Shown piece by piece: positions 1 to 61,821 of a DNA stretch of 64,000 nucleotides. The DNA comes from Eublepharis macularius (Eukaryota > Chordata > Lepidosauria > Squamata > Eublepharidae), in assembly GCF_028583425.1 (NCBI RefSeq), contig NC_072799.1:87840217-87904216 (forward strand), given 5' to 3'. The position numbers and the translations under genes are program-made. Numbering within the stretch: the stretch's first letter is position 1; each line of letters opens with the position of its first letter. The notes beneath the pieces were generated by a model that saw nothing but the letters and a program-made list of their open reading frames with translations, was not told the DNA's origin and did no database searches.

Positions 1-519
1 GTTGTTGTTATCTTGTTGTTACCTTTCTGCCATCACAAAAAAAGCATCTTGATATTATGAGTATGATTATCTGGCGGATAAAGCAGCATGAACTTTTATG
101 ACCGTTTATATCAGTTTCAATGATTTCACTCACACTCTTAATCATAAATATATGATTTGAAGATGGAACATACTTCTGACTATAGAACTTACAACATACC
201 TGACTTGACTGACACAATCACACATCAAGTGAGGGTCAATTTGTTTCTGAAATGCCCAAGACCTTCTTCTGGGTTGGAAAACTGGTGTGAACTGGGGAAC
301 TTCTCCCATTGATCCTAATTGGGGGCTCACACACCTGGGAAACAAATTGTCCTGAACTTGGTGTGATTGTCTTAAAGTCAGGTCAGGGTAATACATAAAA
401 ATTATAATGTATAGTTTGGCCTTGACCATGCCTAGGGTCTCACCTTTGACCAGGTTGAATCCAAAAGTTATGCTTTAAGTGTTTTGTGAATGAGGCCTGT
501 GTAGAGGGTTTAGTTTAAG
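1..519. other. Intergenic, nothing recognised
   Basis: No exon, RNA gene or classifiable repeat was recognised. It lies downstream of KIT; its right edge is the hAT target duplication AGTTTAAG (512-519). Confidence 0.5.
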
Positions 520-616
520 CAGGGTTTTTTTGCCGGGAAAAGATGTGGTGGAACTCAGTGGTGGAACTCAGGACTGCACAATGACATCACTTTGGGTCAG
601 CTGGAACAAGGGGGAG

Positions 617-618
<2 letters not shown>

Positions 619-661
<43 letters not shown>
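619..661. repeat. (TTA)n microsatellite
   Basis: About 14 uninterrupted TTA/ATT units sit inside the hAT element, at the A/T-rich tail of a nested SINE-like segment. Confidence 0.95.
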
Positions 662-981
662 ATAATATTTCAATTTATATACCGCCCATCCCCAGGGGCT
701 CTGGGCGGTGAACAGTTAAAATCGATAAAAACAAGAACTAAAATGAATATACAAACAATAAAACAAATTAACAAAGTGCAGTGGTGGGGAGAACCCTCCC
801 CCACCCCAAAAGTGGGAGGCCGACATGGCACCGCCCCCTTCAATCACCGAACGCCTGGCGGAACAGTTCTGTCTTACAGGCCCGGCGGAACGATAATATG
901 TCCCGCTTGGCCTGGGTTTCCATTGACAGAATGTTCCACCAGGCTGGGGCCAGGACTGAAAAGTTTAAATCGCCCTCAGTG

Positions 982-1134
982 AAAATGGTCACATGGCCGG
1001 TGGCCCCCGCCCCCTGATCTCCAGACAGAGAGTTTAGATTGCTCTCCATGCTGCTTGGCAGCACAGAGAGCAATCTCAACGCCCCTCCGTCTGGAGATCA
1101 GGGGGCGGGGCCACCAGCCATGTGACCATTTTCA
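982..1134. repeat. Long hairpin inside the hAT element
   Basis: The left arm (AAAATGGTCACATGGCCGGT...) and the right arm (...ACCAGCCATGTGACCATTTT) are near-perfect inverted copies of about 74 bases around a very short centre near 1058. It is a foldback segment typical of small DNA elements. Confidence 0.8.
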
Positions 1135-1184
1135 AGAGGTGCCTGAACTCTGTTCCACCGCATTCCCGCTGAAAAAAAGCCCTG

Positions 1185-1892
1185 AGTTTAAGCAAAGGCT
1201 TGCAAGGCTTTTCAGTCTCAGTATTCAGCCCAAGGACAGGTATTATTTATTTGTTCAGTTATTTATTTGCTGTATAGCCAGCCTTTCTCACTGAGACTCA
1301 AGGTCGTTTATACAGTATGAGACGATGCTAGTAAGTCTGGGTTCTTCAACGTGATGCCCATCAGAAGTTCCCTTAGTACCCACCAAGCTTTTCTGAGAGG
1401 GTGGAGCCTGTGATTGCCTGCTCTTCTTAGAATGAAAGGGCTTTCCATGGCTGTAATAACAGGCAGCCACTGGAAAATCAAGAGGACTTTCCTTAGTCAG
1501 TGTGTGGTTCCATTCCTCCTTCATGCTTTCCTTTTCCCCAGGAAATGCAAAGATGGAGATGTTCCCTTCGGCTCCTCTATTTTTGGCAGTTATTTTTGAT
1601 TTTGCTCTGCTGCCTGGGATGGCACTTTTGGAGTGGCACTCATCATCCCCTCACAAAATCTCAAAGGTGTCCCAAAGCTCAAAATGGTTGGGGATCTCTG
1701 TAATAAGCAACGTAATAGGACTAGGATTACAGAAATCTGAAAAAGGTGAAATGCTTTGAGCATGTGTAGCCTCAGATCAAATACAATGCAAAATCATGGT
1801 TTAATTAAATTATGTTCTGTCAAACCAAGGACTGAAACAATGGCTTGAAGTTGATGTATCAACTAGTTGGTCTTAACTTGGATTTCATGCAG
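1185..1892. other. Intergenic; old SINE/L2-like tail at 1240-1320
   Basis: 1240-1320 resembles, in reverse, the tail GAGTCTCAGTGAGAAAGGC found again near 17160 and 42730, joined to ATTTATTT repeats. Nothing else was recognised up to the CR1 end. Confidence 0.45.
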
Positions 1893-3935
1893 ACATAGAA
1901 TCACAGAATCACAGAGCTGGAAGAGGCCATACAGACCTTCTAGTCCAACCCCCTGCCCAGTGCAGGATGAGCCTAAAGCATCTCTAACAAATATTCATCC
2001 AGCCTCTTCTTGAACACTGCCAGTGAAGGGGAGCTCACCACCTCCCTAGGCAGCTGATTCCACCTTTGAACAACTCTGACCGTGGAAAAGTTTTTCCTAA
2101 TATCCAGCTGGTACCTTTGTGCATGTAATTTAAGCCCCTTGCCAACTGGAACAGTTCCTTGCCCTCCTCCAAATGACAGCCTTTCAAATATTTAAAGAGA
2201 GCAATCATGTCCCCCCTCAGCCTCCTCTTCTCCAAACTAAACATTCCCAAGGACCTCAGCCTCTCCTCGTAGGGCTCAGTCTCCAGACCCCTGATCATTC
2301 TTGTCGCTCTCTTCTGCACCCTCTCAATTTTGTCCACATCCTTTTTGTAGTGAGGCCTCCAGAACTGCACACAATACTCCAGGTGCGGCCTGACCAAGGC
2401 AGTATAGAGAGGGGCTATGACCTCCTGCGATTTCGACGCTATGGCCCCTTTGATACAACCCAGGACTGAATTAGCCTTTTTTGCCACCGCATCACACTGA
2501 CTGCTCATATTCAGTTTACAGTCCACTCTTACTCCAAGATCTCTTTCGCATACACTATTACTCAGAATTGTATCCTCCATCCTGTATTTGTGCTTCACAT
2601 TTTTGTGGCCCAGATGTAATACTGTGCGCTTGTCTTTGTTGAATTGCATCCTATTCACAGCTGCCCACTTCTCCAGAGTATTCAGGTCTTGTTGAATTTT
2701 AACTCTATCTTCTTGGGTGTTTGCTACTCCTCCCAATTTGGTATCATTAGCAAATTTAATGAGTAGCCCGTTTACCCCTTCATCCAGATCACTGATAAAA
2801 ATATTGAAAAGTACTGGGCCCCAAACCGAGCCCTGCGGCACCCCACTGGACACCTCCCTCCAATCTGATGAAACGCCGTTGACCACCACTCTTTGAGTGC
2901 GGTCGTCTAACCAGTTCCCTATCCACCGAACTGTCCTATAGTCCAGTCTGCAGTTTTCCAGTTTGCCCAATAGAATGTCATAGGGAACCTTATCAAAAGC
3001 TTTACTGAAATCCAGATAAATCACGTTGACAGAGTTCCCCCGATCCAGTAAGCTCATCCCTCGATCAAAGAAGGAAACCATGTTGGTCTGATAAGATCTG
3101 TTGGGGACAAAACCATGCTGACTTCCCTGGATCACTAAGTGGTCCTTCAGATGCTTACAGATCTATCCATTTAAAATCTGCTCTTAACATTTTCACAGCA
3201 ACAGAAGTCAGACTGACCGGCCTGTAGTTTCCCGGGTCATCCTTCTTCCCTTTCTTAAAGATTGGGATAACATTCGCTCTTCTCCAATCTTGTGGCACAT
3301 CTCCAGGAGGCCTTGAAGATGATGGACAGGGGTTCTGCAAGTTCTCTAGAAAGTTCTTTGAGCACTCTTGGGTGCACCCCATCTGGCCCAGGGGATTTGT
3401 ATTCATCCAGTGCAGCCAGATGCCTCTCCACAGCCTGTCAATGTCAACTAGCCACTCAGGTGTCCTGTCACATTTTCTACTATCTCTAGATGTGCCTGAG
3501 TTCTTCAGGGAGAAAACAGAGGCAAAAAAGTCATTAAGCCTGTCTGCTTTTTCTCTGTCCTGCATCAGAGTTTCTCCATCTGCTCCCAACAGCGGTCCAA
3601 TTGCCTCTTTTACCTTGCGTTTGCTTCTCACATATCTGTAGAAGTTTTTCTTATTGTAGTGAGCCCCCCTGGTGAGACCCAGCTCATACTGAGCTTCGGC
3701 TTCTCTGATGGCTGATCTGCAGTACCTAATAACCTTCATATACTCCTCTTTAGAGGTCTGTCTTCCTCTCCATTTTCTGAACATTTCCTTTTTCTCCCTT
3801 AGCTTATTCTGGAGCTCTCTGTTCATCCACATCGGTTTCTTGGAGCCCTTACCATGTTTCCGTCTTGCTGGAATAGTGAGGGCTTGAGCTTACAAAAGCT
3901 CGTTTGAGAAGAGCCCACCCTTCACTCGCTCATTT
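1893..3935 (-). mobile_element. CR1 LINE, 5' truncated, with broken reverse transcriptase
   Basis: The 3' end carries the CR1-type terminus GTGATTCTGTGATTCTATGT at about 1893. Upstream on the minus strand are ORF2 pieces. 3155-3832 encodes IPIFKKGKKDDPGNYRPVSL. After a frame break, 2035-3135 encodes DFSKAFDKVPYDILLGKL, GVPQGSVWGPVLFNIFISDL and LIKFANDTKLGG. The reverse-transcriptase metal motif, normally F-A-D-D, reads F-A-N-D. The endonuclease part is missing, so this is a dead 5'-truncated copy. The copy at 56520-57533 is the same subfamily. Confidence 0.93.
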
Positions 3936-5070
3936 CCTTTCTTTTCCTGGCTTATACATCACTCTCAAGGATGATCTTAGGGATTCTGGGGCCCTGTTTG
4001 GAAGTCCAGGATGGGGCTGAAGACTCGCTGCTGCCACTACCACTCAGCTGGGGCCACTCCAGGCTTAAGCAGAGGGTGGCCCTCTCCCCATACAAGGCCT
4101 GTGTGCACACTGGCTGCCCAGCCAGCTGCTGCCTGATTCCTGGGGGTATGGGCAGGCATTTATGGCAGCTACCCAGAGGAGGCAGGTGGGTGCACATGGC
4201 GTGCCCAAGTCCTGGAGGGGGCAGGTGCATGTAGGCACTGTCAAGCCAGTTATCTGACTGGAGGTGGGAGCTTTGCTTTACTTTCCCCCTGCATGGGGCA
4301 ATGGGACATAGACTCCTGCCCCACCTAAGCCTGTGGCCCAGAGCAGTTGCCCTGATCGTCCCATGGCTAAGACCTCCTTTGATCAGTCTCATGCAATCCC
4401 TGGCTACAAAGATGTCTGTCCAGAGTAAAGGCAATGAAACTAGTATTGGCCAAGGAAAGCCAGGATTTGAGTGATGGTCAGTAAGCCAAATACCAGTTTC
4501 ACAAACTATTTAACCATAGTTAAACTGAACCGTGCTTTCACGTTATGTCTTAACCAGACCATAAAGTGCTTCTTGGCCAGGCCTTCACTTTGGACAGCTC
4601 TCATTTTTTTTTAAAAAAAACTAAACAGTGGAACGTTTGTGAAGGCTGGGAGGCAAGATCTGTGTTTTGTCTGTTGCGTCTTCTTTGCAGTTTTGAATAT
4701 TTGGGACTTCATGCTGTAATATTAGGTAGCTCACCTTGCTGTTTACTACTCTTCCTTTGTCAAATGGGGAAAACTGAGGGAAAGGAAAGCAATAGGAAAG
4801 TAAATCTAGATATTCTGGTTTCTACATTCTAAACCTCAATTTGTACATTTCCTGGGGCCAATATTTAATTTGCAAGCACAAAAGTGTTGCTAGTCCCTCC
4901 CTTCCATTATGCAAATAACATGTAAACAGAGTGTACCACACAAACATCCACTTAAATGGTGTGCCCAGTTTAGAGCAGATGTTATCTGCACATGGGAAAA
5001 CAGCAGCTTGTGTCCGACCATCACCATGCAGATCGAGTGGTGGTTCTAGAAAACAGATCACAGAAAGACC
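3936..5070. other. Intergenic, nothing firm recognised
   Basis: 3960-4430 is moderately GC-rich and unclassified; 4440-5070 is ordinary AT-rich sequence. No exon or RNA gene is supported. Confidence 0.4.
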
Positions 5071-5086
5071 TATGAATATTTACACT

Positions 5087-5092
5087 TTTATT
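5087..5092 (-). terminator. KIT: Candidate distal poly(A) signal AATAAA
   Basis: A minus-strand AATAAA lies at the end of an AT-rich, repeat-poor stretch that looks like a distal 3'UTR. Cleavage would fall around 5065-5078. Beyond it the sequence turns to ordinary intergenic DNA. Confidence 0.5.
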
Positions 5093-5149
5093 TAACCTCC
5101 TCAACAATGCAACTTTCAAACATCCACGTATTTTATACACACAGTCGCT

Positions 5150-5190
5150 GCATATATATATATTTATATATATTTATAAAAATATTTTTA
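5150..5190. repeat. TATA-rich low-complexity stretch in 3'UTR
   Basis: TATATATATA and TTTATATATATTTATAAAAA blocks lie in the distal 3'UTR. Human KIT also has AT-rich TATA runs near its 3' end, as recalled. Confidence 0.7.
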
Positions 5191-5226
5191 AGACTCAAGA
5201 ACTAAAAGGAGTTCAGAAGACATTAT

Positions 5227-5234
5227 TGCTACAT
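5227..5234 (-). promoter_or_regulatory. miR-221/222 8-mer seed match in KIT 3'UTR
   Basis: The minus strand reads ATGTAGCA, a perfect 8-mer target (positions 2-8 plus A1) for the miR-221/222 seed. Human KIT is an established miR-221/222 target through its 3'UTR. The site sits about 140 bases from the inferred poly(A) signal, which also supports the UTR reaching this far. Confidence 0.6.
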
Positions 5235-7048
5235 CTTAGCATTTACATGAACCAACAGTATGAACAATAAAATAATCTGAAAATATCAAGCTGCTGCAAA
5301 GCTAACTTTTCAAACAAAAAATTATAAAAATATAACTTCTGAGAATATTAAAGGGAAAAAAATCTTTCATCCAAGTGCCAATGAAGTACCGCAGTGTCTA
5401 CAATTATTACAACAATTTAGTCTACAAAAGCAAGAAGTGTTTTATGATCATAGCTGGGGTGGGGTAGGGAGATAAGAGAATGACCGCAGACATTGGGTTT
5501 GGTGTGTGCACAGCTACTCTGATGCGCACTCGATGCTCAGTACATGGAAGGGCTTCCCCATTCTCAGAGCAGAGGATGATATGTATTGTGCAATAAGAAA
5601 ACCTGGTACATTTATAGAACATCTCCCTTCACAGAAGAGAACGGGGACCCTCTTCGCATGTGGGACTTGGCTTCAACTGTTGCCTCAACTCCCCCCCCCC
5701 AAAAAAAACTTCAGAAAGGTGCAACAGAATGAATAGCTCTAGTGCAAGAGTCTACTTGTAAAGACTGGTTAACACATTTCTATAACTATTAACTCAAGCA
5801 AGTTGGAAGGGGAAAAATGTTATAGATCAGATATACAGCAAATTCAGTGTAACTTGGGGAGGACTCTTGGCAATTTGTACTTTTTAAAAATTATCTTGCA
5901 TTTGAGCAAATAATTACTTCTAACAAGCAAATGTAAACTCAATGAAGGAGGCTGGTATGTTAAATGTAAATAGTCAGGTGCTGAAGAGCCAGTGCACCGT
6001 AACTGAACAGACACTTCCGTGTACGGCCCCCAATGCCTCTTGTTGCTCCCTGATGGAAAATGGGCAGGTGTTGCTTTTAGAAAATCTATGGATCCTTAGA
6101 ACTTTCTGGCACCATTCTGTGTTTAGGGCCAGTGAAGGTGTCTTTTAAAACAACCATCAACCACGACTTCAGCCATAAAGAGGCAGCGTTCTTATCATCA
6201 CACACTTGTCAATATTCCGCTTGGCTGCAATATGAACATTCACAAATTTCGAATACTCCGTTTTCTTAGCAGGGCTGCCCTCCCTGCACTATGCAATATT
6301 ACAAGGGAAGCGGCTCTTCCCAGGATGTGGCACATGGGGCCCCCCCTTACAAAAAACCCAAAAAACCTGTGACAGTTGTTCAGGGAAACGTATGCAAAAG
6401 ATCCTTTGGGGAGTAACAAGAAAATCATTGAACTGATTTAGGAAACAAAATAGTAGAAAAACAAATCTGTCCTTTTGAAAGGAATCTAGCTTAGACCATG
6501 GAACACTTTGTCTATTCTCTGATCAAAGTACGAGAGCTGTATAAAGAACATATTATTGTTTGTTTTAATACAAATGGATGTATTGGCTCTTCCAGAACTA
6601 GATGTTAAAGTATTTTTACACACAGATCCAGATGCAAATGTATTTTATCAGTGTGGAAATGGCCACAATAAATGGCCCACTACATACTTTGGGAAACAGA
6701 TGCATAGATTGGCTTTCAATGTGGGTAACTGGATTGATAAAACATGCACTAGGGCAATAGTTTCCACAAATTACGTATTACAGGTAGTTGTGTATGAATG
6801 TATGCACAAAAATGTAGCAGAGGAGTCGGCCTCAAACCATCACCCACTCCTGTCCCCCACCCCTTCTGCCTAGAGTGAAAGACAATGAAATCTAAACTGG
6901 CATACAGGCAGGGGGAGAACTGCCATTTCCTCTAATCCCCCCAAGAAAGTGACCAATCATCTCTGATGCTCACACTGAGATACTATTCAGGATCTCTCTC
7001 TTTTCACTGGTACATTCTACTCTTTGATCCTGAACATAGTCTTATGCT

Positions 7049-7310
7049 TGCATTTCAAAGTTGATTTAATGAGCCATTCACAGTCTCACTGTAATGCCCG
7101 TGTGTACTTAAACATGCATGGCTTAATCTTTGAGACTAGCATATGCTACTGGCAGGATCAACCAGGTAGAGCGACCAAAGGAACCATAACCAGGTAGAGC
7201 GACCAAAGGAACCTGGCTGATCCTGCTAGTAGCATATGCTAGCCTCAAAGATTAAGCCATGCATGTCTAAGTACACACGGGCATTACAGTGAGACTGCAT
7301 TTCAAAGTTG
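7049..7310. mobile_element. 18S rRNA-derived palindrome with 15-bp flanking duplication
   Basis: An insertion made from the first ~129 bases of 18S rRNA lies in the KIT 3'UTR. 7064-7168 is the reverse complement of about nt 105 to 1. 7169-7190 is the reverse complement of about nt 129-108. 7191-7196 is nt 6-1 again and 7197-7213 is about nt 129-113 again. 7211-7297 then reads forward from nt 2 to about nt 88. So the nt129/nt1 head-to-tail junction occurs twice, next to a large inverted repeat. A 15-bp direct repeat TGCATTTCAAAGTTG flanks the whole (7049-7063 and 7296-7310), as in target-primed reverse transcription. Both arms share several differences from 18S rRNA. It is not a working rRNA gene. 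Confidence 0.85.
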
Positions 7311-7387
7311 CAAGTAATGGCAATTTGTGGGAAACTGGTTATTTGCATTTATTCATTTCCAAACACAAACATCAGCTTTTTCAGTGC

Positions 7388-7468
7388 GTTCCTAAGGAGA
7401 CTTACACCTTTCTAAACCCATGGATTTCAATGGTCTTAGAAGGGTGTAACTCTACTTAGGATTGCACT
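7388..7468. repeat. Short palindromic dispersed repeat (TTACACC...CTTAGAAGGGTG family)
   Basis: Reads roughly TTACACCTTTCTAAACCCAT, then its inverse ending TTAGAAGGGTGTAACTCT, followed by ACTTAGGATTGCACT. The same palindromic pattern recurs at 19836-19908, 26776-26853 and 30832-30913. This copy lies in the 3'UTR. Confidence 0.7.
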
Positions 7469-8184
7469 CAAGAATTCAAGAGTGCAACTAGACCAGCTGT
7501 GGCAAATCTGGGATGTGGTTTTTAATTTTATTTATCAGCAGCCATGGGAATGGTGGAGGGAATAGGCACAGGGCGACAACACTGGCTGGGTGGTCCTTCT
7601 GCCCTTGTGCTGTTTTCCCAATCTGATGCAGACATGTGAAGCAGGGGGACAACTAAGCAGATCTGGGAGGGGGGATTTCAACCTGGAAATGGTACAGGTA
7701 CCAAGGGTTATGTCCCACCTCTCCTAGCACCTTGGCCCCAATGAACAGAACCCCCCAATGACTGCCTTTAGAAAACACTAAAGATGTTAGGAAATCCAAT
7801 CCATTTATGGACTGCACATGTCTTGTTTAGCTGCTTCCTGCGTTCTCAAAATCCATTAAAAATCCCATAAATTCTACTCCCAAGTTTTATTATGGTTATT
7901 TCCCCCTCCCAGGTCTCATTCCGTACTACAAATGCATATAACACAGCAACTATACACAGATTCTAGCAAACACAGCAACAACAACACTATAACTATGATG
8001 GGAAAACCTGCTTTTGTTTCTAAGCAGGACATGTTTTAAACAAAAAACAGAGAAAAAGAAAAGTACTACGGTATTCCTTCTATCCTTAGTGGAGCAGTAG
8101 ATAAAATAAGCACAGTAAGTAGTCGTTCCCTCGAAATGCCTCAGACATCAGTAGATTCTCCATTTAGGTTTGCTGAGTCGGTCT

Positions 8185-59063
<50,879 letters not shown>

Positions 59064-59324
59064 CTGTAAAGAAAACAAAAGTGATTTTCTTGAAGATTTC
59101 TATATTAATGTATCAGTGTTCACATTAGCATCTGAAAATATGAACCAGAAATGGCGTTCTTTAACCTGTTTCACAGTAAAGAATGACATATTTAACTATA
59201 CTCAATCCACTTACTGCCACAGTTCCTACCTGTGCATACAAGTGCAAATCATGTTAAGGAATCCATTTAGGTTTTTTGTACATTTTCTACCTCTTCCCTC
59301 ACATAGACAATCAGTAATAACAAC

Positions 59325-59582
59325 AATAGCAACAACAACATTCGATTTATATACTTCAGGACAACTTAATGCCCATTGCCCACTCTGAGCGGTTTACACA
59401 GTGTGTTATTATTATCCTCATGACAATCACCCTGTGAGGTGGGTGGGGCTGAGAGAGCTCTGGGAGAGCTGTGACTGACCCGAGGTCACCCAGCTGGCTT
59501 CAAGCAGAGGAATGAGGAATCAAACCCGGCTCTCCAGATTAGAGTCCTGCCACTCCTAACCACTACATCAAACTGGCTCTCA
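59325..59582 (-). mobile_element. tRNA-derived SINE
   Basis: Minus copy of the main family: TTCGATTTATATACTTCAGG, CACCCTGTGAGGTGGGTGGG, ATCAAACCCGGCTCTCCAGA and CCTAACCACTACATCAAACT. It lies about 260 bases upstream of exon 3 in gene direction. Confidence 0.88.
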
Positions 59583-60716
59583 AGTGTAGTGAAGTGATGT
59601 GGGAATACCTCTGAGTTCTCTCTATAAGTTCCCGAAAGCCCTAACTGACACTTTAACTGGGAACAGTTAAGACAGTGCAGTTGGTTCTGTCCTCAACTTT
59701 CAATGGTGGAATCAAACTTTCCTGCCTCCACTCTAATTACAGCCCACTGATCTCCACTGAATGTTGTTGCTCGTGTCAAGGGGACCCCGAAGAATGACAC
59801 AGGGGAGGGGAGAGTCTGTAGAAAGAATATGGTATCAGTAGCAACTGCCGATTTAGTCTAGATCCCAGTTATTTTAACTGGAAATTGGGATTCTTGAATT
59901 ATTTAAGCCCTTTTCAGAGACTGCAATAGTCTGAAAGTGGGTACTATGCACGATCTTCCAGATATGTGCAGCTACCATGTTGTATAGACAGGGGCACTGA
60001 GCATATTTACTATGTGCGTACAGCCTTGTTATGCATGAATGTGAGGCCTGAAAAATCTAGAGATTAGCTTGCATGTACCAGCACTGTATTTGCATTGTAG
60101 GTACACTATGGCACCTGCGCATATTGAGGGAATCTACACAGTTGTATGCTGCCAGCATGCATGATTATAATGTCTAAAAAAGGCTTTACTTTACAGGCAT
60201 CTTTCTGGGGGTGTGGCTGCTCTGCCTCTAGCCCACCCTGTTTCATACCAAGACCTGGCCAGCAACGGTCTCTCAGGGAAAATCACAAGCATGTGGATTT
60301 CTAGTCCTTTCAACATGACAATTCTCTGAGCTGTTTGTGAAAATATGGACTTTGCTCAAATCAGCAAAGCTAATGTGATATGCACCCGCTGGTGTTGAAT
60401 TTTACAACACTACTGAGATATCTTATTGTTTTCAAATTTAGGCAATTAAGAGCTCAGCACAAAACAATCCATCAATTTTTAATCATCAGCATAATCCCTT
60501 TGTCTGATTGAAAACTATGAGGGAAAAACGTAGTTAGAACACATTTTTCTATAACAGTCCCCAAAATATTATACATTCAACTCCAAGCATACCAGGGTCA
60601 AGTGGAGCTTGAAAAAAGAATGGAGGAACTTGCAAATGGCTTACCAACCGGAAAGGCTCTGGGCTTGGGTGAGCCTTCCACTCCAGGCCATCCTGCATTC
60701 TTCTCCTCTATGCTGA

Positions 60717-60918
60717 AAGGCAGTGTGGTGTAGTGGTTAGAGTGCTGGACTAAGATCTGTGAGACCCAAGTTCAAATCCTCACTCTGCCATGGAGCTTGC
60801 TGGGTGACCTTGGGCCAGTCACACACAGCCTAACCTACCTCATAAAGTTGTTGTGAGGATAAAATGGAGGAGAGATGAACAATACTATATGCTTCTCTGG
60901 GATATGAATAAATAAAAG
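60717..60918 (+). mobile_element. tRNA-derived SINE (GTGCTGGACTAAG type)
   Basis: GTGTGGTGTAGTGGTTAGAG, GCTGGACTAAGATCTG, AAGTTCAAATCCTCACTC, GTGACCTTGGGCCAGTCACA, GTTGTTGTGAGGATAAAATG and an AATAAATAAAA tail. A complete-looking copy. Confidence 0.88.
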
Positions 60919-61821
60919 TAACTTTTCCCTCTTGTATTCTTCTGCTAAGTTTTCTCATATTTCTGCCATTCCCTGGTCAGCTCTCATGTTGCAATGTGTT
61001 CACGTTATTCTTGCGAGCAAGTCACTTTCCTGGGCTCAGGATTAAGCCAAAGGAACAGCCTGTTCAATGCAACTAACTCAATTACTCCGATGTCACAGGG
61101 GGCTCCCAAGGCCAGATAGCTGTCTGCTTCAGGGAAATAGGAATAATCTTTCCATGAAGAACTTTTGTTAAATTAATAGTGCTAAGTATTGTGTTTATGA
61201 CATGGACTTACGAACGACATTATCAGTGGGGATAGATTGAGATTTTAGCCAGAAAGTGACTACAGTTGTTATTTAATGAATACAGAACCTGACACTAACG
61301 GAAATACTAGAAGTATATATTTCCTCGCCAGGAAACCACTGAGGCAATTTTAGATTAGTCAAAGAACTAAATAAATGATTTTTAAAAATAATATAAGGAC
61401 ATGAATTACATTACTTTGCTTACACGTCCCTGCTCATCATCCTATTGTGTATAACAGGAAAAAACACCACAGAACTCCCACGTTAGTTCCATTTCCTTGT
61501 CTGTTGAAATCCAAGTATGAACGGTAGCCTTCAGAATTCGATTCGCACATTAACTCATTACAAATAATAACTTTCCCTTGTCTCTTTTCTCAAAGAGGAT
61601 TCTTTTGGAAAGTGTTATTTGATCAGATGTTTAATCCTCCTTAAAACAAAACTTTAATTTTGTTTCTTAATTGGTAACACAGGCTTATTTGAGCTAGTTC
61701 AATCCTCAAAATTCTCTCTTCAAAATTCTATTAACACACTTTACCTTAATCCACATCCATGAGTGCGTTCTGATGAGCACGTATAGTTTCTGGGAAAGTG
61801 CTATTCTCCAACAGCAGAAAC

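Larger units (their letters stand above)
520..1184. mobile_element. Non-autonomous hAT DNA transposon with nested repeats
   Basis: The element begins CAGGGTTTTTTTGCCGGGAA and ends with the inverse form, so the right end read inward is CAGGGCTTTTTTTCAGCGGG. It is flanked on both sides by the identical 8-bp AGTTTAAG (512-519 and 1185-1192), the duplication size expected for hAT. It has no transposase. Inside are a TTA microsatellite (about 619-660), a segment starting TATATACCGCCC that resembles the SINE tails elsewhere in the window, and a long hairpin at about 982-1134. Confidence 0.85.
5071..8184 (-). other. KIT: KIT 3' untranslated region (3' end inferred)
   Basis: The sequence after the KIT stop runs about 3.1 kb to an AATAAA at 5087-5092. 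The human 3'UTR is about 2 kb, so this one is longer, partly because of insertions: the 18S-derived palindrome at 7049-7310 and a dispersed palindromic repeat at 7388-7468. A candidate miR-221/222 site lies near the distal end. Other AATAAA hexamers on the minus strand (7886-7891, about 7527 and 7337) could give shorter transcripts. The extent is inferred from the stop, the low-repeat AT-rich distal part and the poly(A) hexamer; no transcript evidence was available. Confidence 0.6.

Noticed and set aside
530..982. 150-codon plus-strand open frame with a poly-isoleucine run
   Set aside because: It is a translation of the ATT microsatellite and SINE-like sequence inside a hAT element; no domain.
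7064..7297. A functional 18S rRNA gene or promoter
   Set aside because: Only about the first 129 bases are present, permuted and inverted, with several substitutions.
60717..60790. A tRNA gene (A and B box present)
   Set aside because: No cloverleaf-completing acceptor stem, and a SINE body and A-rich tail follow; the same sequence recurs as a dispersed family.
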